Assembly: GCF_000263855.1 (NCBI RefSeq) | Contig: NZ_AJWX01000002.1 | Span: forward strand, 356,447 to 420,446 | Source of the DNA: Pseudomonas sp. M47T1 | GTDB lineage: Bacteria > Pseudomonadota > Gammaproteobacteria > Pseudomonadales > Pseudomonadaceae | Length of the DNA: 64,000 nt | Direction of reading: 5' to 3' | Shown: positions 59,304 to 64,000 of the stretch, piece by piece | Layout: every line of letters starts with the position of its first letter | Position numbering within the stretch: position 1 is the first letter of the stretch | Program-made: the position numbers and the translations under genes | Notes under the pieces: model-generated | What the model was told of the DNA's origin: nothing | Databases searched by the model: none | Seen by the model: the letters and a program-made list of their open reading frames with translations, nothing else

Positions 59304-61178
59304 ATGAGTCACCCTTCGCAATTCAGTCTGTTGAGCAAGCGACGTTTCCTGCCGTTCTTCGTTACCCAGTCCCTGGGGGCCTTCAATGACAACGTGTTCA
59401 AGCAGTCGCTGATCCTGGCCATTCTGTACAAGCTGAGCATTGGCGGTGACCGCACGATCTGGGTCAACCTGTGTGCGCTGCTGTTTATCCTGCCGTTCTT
59501 CCTGTTCTCGGCACTGGCCGGGCAATTGGGCGAGAAGTTCAACAAGGACACGCTGATCCGGGTGATCAAGATGGGCGAGATCGTGATCATGGCCGTGGGT
59601 GCCACCGGGTTCATGTTCGACCACCTGTGGATGATGCTGGCCGCGCTGTTCGCCATGGGCACCCATTCGGCGCTGTTTGGCCCGGTGAAGTATTCGATCA
59701 TGCCCCAGGCCCTGCGCGAAGAAGAGCTGGTGGGCGGCAACGGCCTGGTGGAAATGGGCACCTTCCTGGCGATTCTGGCAGGCACGATCAGCGCCGGGGT
59801 CATGATGTCCCAGGCCCGCTACGCACCTATAGTCAGCACGGCCATTGTACTGGTGGCGGTGTTGGGCTACCTGGCCAGTCGCGCCATTCCCCGCGCCGCC
59901 GCCGACACCCCTGGCATCCGCCTGGACTGGAACATCGTTCGCCAATCCTGGGCCACGCTGAAATTGGGCCTGGGGCAAACCCCGGCGGTATCGCGTTCGG
60001 TGGTCGGCAACTCGTGGTTCTGGTTCGTCGGCGCCATCTACCTTACGCAGATCCCGGCGTATGCCAAGGACTGGCTCAACGGCGACGAGACGGTCGTCAC
60101 GCTGATCCTGACCGTGTTTTCGGTGGGTATCGCCTTGGGCTCGGTGCTGTGCGAGAAGCTGTCGGGGCGCAAGGTGGAGATCGGCCTGGTGCCGTTCGGC
60201 TCCTTTGGCCTGACCCTGTTCGGCCTGTTGCTGTGGTGGCATTCGGGCGACTTTGCCCAAGGCCCCGTGGCCAATGACTGGCTGACCCTGTTGGGTATCG
60301 GTCATGCCTGGTGGGTGTTGGTCGATATCCTGGGCCTGGGCATGTTCGGCGGTTTTTATATCGTGCCCCTGTATGCGCTGATCCAGTCTCGCACCGCCGA
60401 GAAGGAGCGGGCGCGGGTGATTGCCGCCAACAACATCCTCAACGCCTTGTTCATGGTGGTGTCGGCCATTGTTTCCATCGTGCTGCTCAGCGTGGCGAAA
60501 CTGTCGATCCCGCAGCTGTTCCTGGTGGTGTCGGTGATGAACATCGCGGTCAACACCTACATCTTCAAGATTGTCCCGGAGTTCACTATGCGCTTCATGA
60601 TCTGGCTGCTCAGCCATTCCATGTACCGGGTGGAGCACCGCGATCTCGACCAGATACCGGACGAGGGCGCGGCGTTGCTGGTGTGCAACCATGTGTCGTT
60701 CGTGGATGCGCTGTTGATCAGCGGCGCTGTGCGGCGGCCGATTCGTTTCGTGATGTACTACAAAATCTTCCGCCTGCCGGTGCTCAATTTCATCTTCCGC
60801 ACGGCGGGTGCCATCCCCATTGCCGGGCGTGGCGAAGACCTGCTGATTTACGATCAGGCCTTCAAGCGCATCGCCGCCTGCCTGGCCGAGGGCGAACTGG
60901 TGTGCATCTTCCCGGAGGGCAAGCTGACCACCGACGGCGAGATCGATGAGTTCAAGAGCGGCGTCACGCGGGTGCTGGAACAGACCCCGGTGCCGGTGAT
61001 TCCCCTGGCGCTGCAAGGCCTGTGGGGCAGTTTCTTCAGCCGTGACCCGCAGAAAGGTTTTTTCCGTCGGTTGTGGTCGCGGGTGAAGGTCATTGCCGGG
61101 GCGCCGATTGCAGCGGACCAGGCAGTGCCATCGCAGTTGCGGGTGCGAGTCGCCGAGCTGCGCGGCGACGGCCGCTGA
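59304..61178 (+). CDS. LplT-like transporter fused to a PlsC acyltransferase
   Basis: A 624-residue fusion. The first ~410 residues form an MFS transporter of the LplT (lysophospholipid flippase) type: FFVTQSLGAFNDNVFKQSLI, then VKYSIMPQALREEELVGGNG. The C-terminal ~200 residues are a PlsC acyltransferase with the HxxxxD motif NHVSFVD (His463, Asp468), GVTRVLEQTPVPVIPLALQG and CIFPEGKLTTDGEI. In E. coli LplT works with Aas, which has an acyltransferase and an acyl-ACP synthetase. Here the synthetase domain is absent, so acyl donors must come from elsewhere. Likely salvages lysophospholipids. Confidence 0.85.
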   Translation: MSHPSQFSLLSKRRFLPFFVTQSLGAFNDNVFKQSLILAILYKLSIGGDRTIWVNLCALLFILPFFLFSALAGQLGEKFNKDTLIRVIKMGEIVIMAVGATGFMFDHLWMMLAALFAMGTHSALFGPVKYSIMPQALREEELVGGNGLVEMGTFLAILAGTISAGVMMSQARYAPIVSTAIVLVAVLGYLASRAIPRAAADTPGIRLDWNIVRQSWATLKLGLGQTPAVSRSVVGNSWFWFVGAIYLTQIPAYAKDWLNGDETVVTLILTVFSVGIALGSVLCEKLSGRKVEIGLVPFGSFGLTLFGLLLWWHSGDFAQGPVANDWLTLLGIGHAWWVLVDILGLGMFGGFYIVPLYALIQSRTAEKERARVIAANNILNALFMVVSAIVSIVLLSVAKLSIPQLFLVVSVMNIAVNTYIFKIVPEFTMRFMIWLLSHSMYRVEHRDLDQIPDEGAALLVCNHVSFVDALLISGAVRRPIRFVMYYKIFRLPVLNFIFRTAGAIPIAGRGEDLLIYDQAFKRIAACLAEGELVCIFPEGKLTTDGEIDEFKSGVTRVLEQTPVPVIPLALQGLWGSFFSRDPQKGFFRRLWSRVKVIAGAPIAADQAVPSQLRVRVAELRGDGR

Positions 61179-61189
61179 TACCTCCGGCG

Positions 61190-61507
61190 TTACGCGGCGC
61201 TGACTTTCAAGCCCACCAGGCCGGTGATGATCAGCGCCACGCTGGCGATGCGAATGGGCGCCACGGCCTCGCCAAACAGCACCGCCCCGGCAATCACCGT
61301 CCCCACGGCGCCCACCCCCGTCCAGATGGCATAGGCTGTGCCCAGAGGCAATTCACGCATAGCCAGGCCCAGCAGGCCAAGGCTGGCCGCCATGGCGGCA
61401 ACGGTGAGCGCGGTGGGCAGGGGGCGGGAAAAGCCGTCGGTGTATTTCAGGCCAATGGCCCAGCCCACTTCGAACAGGCCGGCCAGGAAAAGAATCAGCC
61501 AGGACAT
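61190..61507 (-). CDS. sugE: Guanidinium exporter Gdx/SugE (SMR family)
   Basis: A 105-residue, four-helix small multidrug resistance protein. Its proton-coupled Glu13 is in [17 protein letters not shown], and the SugE-type signature is [18 protein letters not shown]. Proteins of this subtype export guanidinium. The riboswitch upstream, which senses guanidine, supports this. Start ATG at 61507 has GGAGG six bases upstream; the open frame extends six codons further. Confidence 0.92.
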   Translation of the reverse strand: MSWLILFLAGLFEVGWAIGLKYTDGFSRPLPTALTVAAMAASLGLLGLAMRELPLGTAYAIWTGVGAVGTVIAGAVLFGEAVAPIRIASVALIITGLVGLKVSAA

Positions 61508-61512
61508 GGCAA

Positions 61513-61590
61513 CCTCCATCATCAATCACGTGATGGGGCCGTCCCCGAACGAAAAAGTGCGCACCGGCAGGTCGTCCTGCGGGTGCGCAC
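61513..61590 (-). promoter_or_regulatory. Guanidine-II (mini-ykkC) riboswitch of sugE
   Basis: On the minus strand the leader has two hairpins with ACGR tetraloops: GCAGG-ACGA-CCTGC (61580-61567, extended by an outer GTGCGCACC/GGTGCGCAC stem, 61557-61590) and GGGG-ACGG-CCCC (61546-61535). Two stems of this kind with loops ACGA and ACGG are the guanidine-II consensus. The ribosome site GGAGG is at 61517-61513. Just after the second hairpin, CCATCA (61536-61531) can pair with TGATGG (61521-61516), which overlaps the ribosome site. Its first CC belongs to the second hairpin, so guanidine binding should release the ribosome site. Confidence 0.9.
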
Positions 61591-61628
61591 TATAGTGCAC
61601 ATTTCTCAACCTGCAAACAAGCATGCCG

Positions 61629-62561
61629 CTACGGGCGGTCGTCCATCTTGCGGAAGAAGGTGGCCAGCAATGCCCCGGAAATGTTGTGCCACACACTGAA
61701 CAGCGCGCTGGGCACCGCCGCCAGGGGCGAAAAGTGTGCACTGGCCAGGGCGGCCCCCAGCCCGGAGTTCTGCATGCCCACCTCCAGCGCCAGTGACTTG
61801 CGCTGGGCCAGCGGCAGTTTGAACACGCGACCGGTGACATAGCCCAGCACAAAGCCGAAGCTGTTGTGCAGGATCACCACGGCCATGATCAACAGGCCCG
61901 ACTCGGCGATTTTCGCCTGGCTTACGGCAACCACGGCGCAGACGATCATGACGATGCTCACCACCGACACCAGCGGCAGTACGTCCACCGCATAGCGCAC
62001 CCGTGCCCCGAGCAGGCGCTGGGCAACCACGCCCAACACGATCGGCAGCATCACCAGTTGCAGGATCGACCAGAACATTTCCATGAACGAAACCGGCAGC
62101 CACGCCGACGCCAGCAACCAGATCAGCGCAGGTGTCATGAGCGGGGCGAGCAGGGTGGTGACCGCGGCAATGGCCACCGAAAGTGCAAGGTCGCCCTTGG
62201 CCAGCCAAGTCATGACGTTCGAGGCCGTGCCGCTTGGGCAGCAGCCTACCAGGATCACGCCTACGGCAATTTCCGCTGGCAGGTGGAACAGCTGGCACAG
62301 CAACCAGGCCATGCCGGGCATGATCGCAAAGTGCGCCACCACGCCCAGCAGTACGCGCCAGGGGTGCCGGCTGAGTTCGGCGAAGTCGTCGAGCTTGAGG
62401 GTCAGGCCCATGCCGAACATCACCAGGCCCAGCAGAGGCACGATCAGTACTTTAAGCGCGATGAACCACTGGGGCGCCAGGAACGCCAGCACGGCGAACA
62501 GTAAGACCCAGTAAGCGAACGTGTTGCCGACAAAACGGCTGAGGGCGGCCAGGGCGCGCAT
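61629..62561 (-). CDS. BASS-family sodium symporter (bile acid:sodium symporter-like)
   Basis: A 310-residue membrane protein with about ten helices. BASS motifs are visible: VGCCPSGTASNVMTWLAKGD (near residue 100) and GMQNSGLGAALASAHF near the end. Members transport bile acids, pantothenate (PanS) or other organic anions with sodium; the substrate is unknown. It is upstream of the sugE riboswitch on the same strand. Confidence 0.86.
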   Translation of the reverse strand: MRALAALSRFVGNTFAYWVLLFAVLAFLAPQWFIALKVLIVPLLGLVMFGMGLTLKLDDFAELSRHPWRVLLGVVAHFAIMPGMAWLLCQLFHLPAEIAVGVILVGCCPSGTASNVMTWLAKGDLALSVAIAAVTTLLAPLMTPALIWLLASAWLPVSFMEMFWSILQLVMLPIVLGVVAQRLLGARVRYAVDVLPLVSVVSIVMIVCAVVAVSQAKIAESGLLIMAVVILHNSFGFVLGYVTGRVFKLPLAQRKSLALEVGMQNSGLGAALASAHFSPLAAVPSALFSVWHNISGALLATFFRKMDDRP

Positions 62562-62609
62562 GACAGGTGTTTCCTTCTTATAGGTTGTGACGCCGACCGA
62601 GTGCTTTTC

Positions 62610-62696
62610 GTGGGAGCGGGCTCTGCCCGCGAAAAGGTCGTTGCGGCGTATCTGATGCTACGCGGTGTTGTCTTCGCAGGTAGAACCCGCTCCCAC
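62610..62696. repeat. REP pair (BIME-like), GGGAGC-type
   Basis: GTGGGAGCGGGCTCTGCCCG (62610) faces a degenerate arm ending ...ACCCGCTCCCAC (62696). It lies between the BASS gene (upstream side) and the end of rdgC. Confidence 0.85.
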
Positions 62697-62739
62697 GGGA
62701 GCGGGGTAGCAGCGGCCGATAGGCCGCGTCACGGGCGCA

Positions 62740-63660
62740 TCAGATGCCTTGTGGCAACTCTTCGCCGCCCAGGGCTTCGAACAGTGCCGGCAGGAAATCG
62801 CCGAAGGTCAGCATCATCAGGGTGAAGCTGGCGTCCAGTTGGCCCAGGGCCTCGTCGCCGCCGTCTTCTTCGGCCTGGTCCTGCAGCAGCTCTTCGAACT
62901 TCAGGCGCTTGACCACCATCTTGTCGTCCAGCACGAACGACAGTTTGTCCTGCCAGGCCAGGGCCAGTTGAGTGACCAGCTTGCCGGTGCTCAGGTGCAG
63001 CTGGATCTCGTCGGAAGTCAGGTCCTGGCGCTTGCAGCGCACGATGCCACCGTCTTCTTCCACGTCACGCAGTTCGCACTCGTCCAGTACATAGAAGTCG
63101 GGCGCGGCTTGCTGGGTCTTGACCCACTCGGTCATCACGGCGGTAGGCGAGGTTTTCACGGTCAGCGGGCGAACCGGCAGCGAACCCATCACTTCACGCA
63201 GGGTGGACAGCAGGTCTTCGGCACGCTTGGGGCTGGCCGAGTTCACCAGGATCAGGCCCTGCTTGGGGGCGATGGCGGCAAAGGTGGCCGAACGGCGAAT
63301 GAAGGCGCGGGGCAGGAAGGCCTGGATGATCTCGTCCTTGATCTGATCGCGCTCCTTCTTGTAGACCTTGCGCATCTGTTCGGCTTCGATCTCTTCAACC
63401 TTCTCTTTCACGGCGTCGCGCACCACGCTGCCCGGCAGGATGCGTTCTTCCTTGCGCGCGCTGATCAGCAGGAAATCACCGCTGACGTGAACCAGAGGGG
63501 CGTCTTCACCTTTACCAAAAGGGGCGACGAAACCATAGGTGGTCAGTTCCTGGCTGGCGCAGGGGCGAGCCGGCTTGGTGGCCAATGCGGTTTCCAGTGC
63601 TTCGGCGTCGAAAGGAATATCTTGGGTCAGGCGGTAGACAAGCAGGTTTTTGAACCACAT
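62740..63660 (-). CDS. rdgC: Recombination-associated protein RdgC
   Basis: A 306-residue ring-forming DNA-binding protein that restrains RecA. Typical N-terminal [20 protein letters not shown] and [20 protein letters not shown], and the C-terminal [20 protein letters not shown]. Length and ends match the family. Start at 63660 is the family MWFKN methionine; a frame extension of four codons upstream is not used. It is divergent from the tRNA cluster. Confidence 0.96.
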   Translation of the reverse strand: MWFKNLLVYRLTQDIPFDAEALETALATKPARPCASQELTTYGFVAPFGKGEDAPLVHVSGDFLLISARKEERILPGSVVRDAVKEKVEEIEAEQMRKVYKKERDQIKDEIIQAFLPRAFIRRSATFAAIAPKQGLILVNSASPKRAEDLLSTLREVMGSLPVRPLTVKTSPTAVMTEWVKTQQAAPDFYVLDECELRDVEEDGGIVRCKRQDLTSDEIQLHLSTGKLVTQLALAWQDKLSFVLDDKMVVKRLKFEELLQDQAEEDGGDEALGQLDASFTLMMLTFGDFLPALFEALGGEELPQGI

Positions 63661-63772
63661 GGGGTGAATCACTCCTCAGCACATAAGGGACGCATTATTG
63701 TCTCGTGTGAGGGTACAGGCCAACCCTGCGCTAAGTGTTTGGAAGGCTTGGAAAAATAATTTAAAAAAGCGC

Positions 63773-63801
63773 TTGCAAGGTGGTAGGTCCATCCGTAGAA
63801 T
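63773..63801 (+). promoter_or_regulatory. Sigma-70 promoter of the tRNA cluster
   Basis: TTGCAA (63773-63778), 17 bases, TAGAAT (63796-63801), followed by a GC-rich discriminator GCGCGCC typical of stringently controlled stable-RNA promoters. Expected start is near 63808, upstream of the tRNA-Val. Confidence 0.8.
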
Positions 63802-63824
63802 GCGCGCCACACCGAGAGACAAGC

Positions 63825-63900
63825 GGGTGATTAGCTCAGCTGGGAGAGCATCTGCCTTACAAGCAGAGGGTCGGCGGTTCGATCCCGTCATCACCCACCA
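63825..63900 (+). tRNA. tRNA-Val (TAC)
   Basis: 76 bases with encoded CCA. The acceptor stem GGGTGAT pairs with ATCACCC; the anticodon loop is CTTACAA with anticodon TAC (63858-63860); the T loop GGTTCGATCC is standard. Confidence 0.98.
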
Positions 63901-63919
63901 CTTTCTCTACGTGTATCGC

Positions 63920-63996
63920 GCAGCGGTAGTTCAGTCGGTTAGAATACCGGCCTGTCACGCCGGGGGTCGCGGGTTCGAGTCCCGTCCGCTGCGCCA
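63920..63996 (+). tRNA. tRNA-Asp (GTC)
   Basis: 77 bases with encoded CCA. The acceptor stem GCAGCGG pairs with CCGCTGC; anticodon loop CTGTCAC gives GTC (63954-63956); T loop GGTTCGAGTCC. It follows the tRNA-Val by 19 bases and is likely cotranscribed; further tRNAs could follow beyond the window. Confidence 0.98.
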
Positions 63997-64000
63997 TATT

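Noticed and set aside
59268..61016. 582-codon open frame opposite the LplT-PlsC gene
   Set aside because: Same antisense composition artefact; the plus-strand gene has clear motifs.

Overview
The window is a dense, GC-rich stretch of a Pseudomonas chromosome. The gene families and order point to the P. putida/P. fluorescens side of the genus. The main pointers are ldhA-gacS next to an OmpR-type two-component pair and cysM-rlmD-relA-mazG, the bfr/bfd-rnt-pyrC-motY-argG block, nth beside a PA3496-type small gene, an aotJQMOP-type arginine/ornithine transporter, an MxtR/CrbS-type sensor, and Pseudomonas REP-type inverted repeats in many gaps. No prophage, insertion sequence, CRISPR array or secretion island is visible. 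Assignments come from reading motifs and recalled family knowledge; no database search was run.

0-11 kb: the 3' end of dctA, then housekeeping genes (sprT, a Yip1 membrane protein, ttcA, a Tag-like glycosylase, wrbA, arsC, a TlpA-like lipothioredoxin, a META lipoprotein), then ldhA and the global regulator gacS. 11-15.5 kb: a small accessory insert (outer-membrane-protein remnant, an SDR enzyme and a divergent TetR) and a two-component pair at the position of PirR/PirS. 15.5-22 kb: cysteine synthesis, rRNA methylation, the stringent-response synthetase RelA and MazG.

22-36 kb: iron storage (bfr) and its ferredoxin (bfd), which share a near-identical upstream element; rnt-pyrC; motY; argG; an orphan NarL-type regulator; nth; an orphan anchorless RnfB; metG; apbC; a cold-shock protein; dcd. 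36-47 kb: a four-gene ligase-associated DNA repair set (exonuclease, ATP-dependent ligase, DEXH helicase, PdeM phosphoesterase), all on the minus strand, with a five-gene arginine/ornithine ABC transporter operon between the ligase and the helicase.

47-56 kb: a glutathione peroxidase-like protein, FadL, small unknown genes, a 1.07 kb gene-poor stretch with a DnaA-box-like palindrome, rmuC, and the hybrid symporter-kinase MxtR. 56-64 kb: a TetR/MFS divergent pair, a TDT-family transporter, an LplT-PlsC fusion, the guanidinium exporter sugE/gdx preceded by a clear two-hairpin guanidine-II riboswitch, a BASS transporter, rdgC, and tRNA-Val and tRNA-Asp genes behind a good sigma-70 promoter.

The most rewarding items are the guanidine-II riboswitch with a visible anti-Shine-Dalgarno pairing, the shared bfr/bfd element, the repair cluster split by the transporter operon, the tail-to-tail overlap of pdeM with a small proline-rich gene, and the unexplained 50.0-51.1 kb gap. 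I did not find a convincing wholly new multi-gene system.
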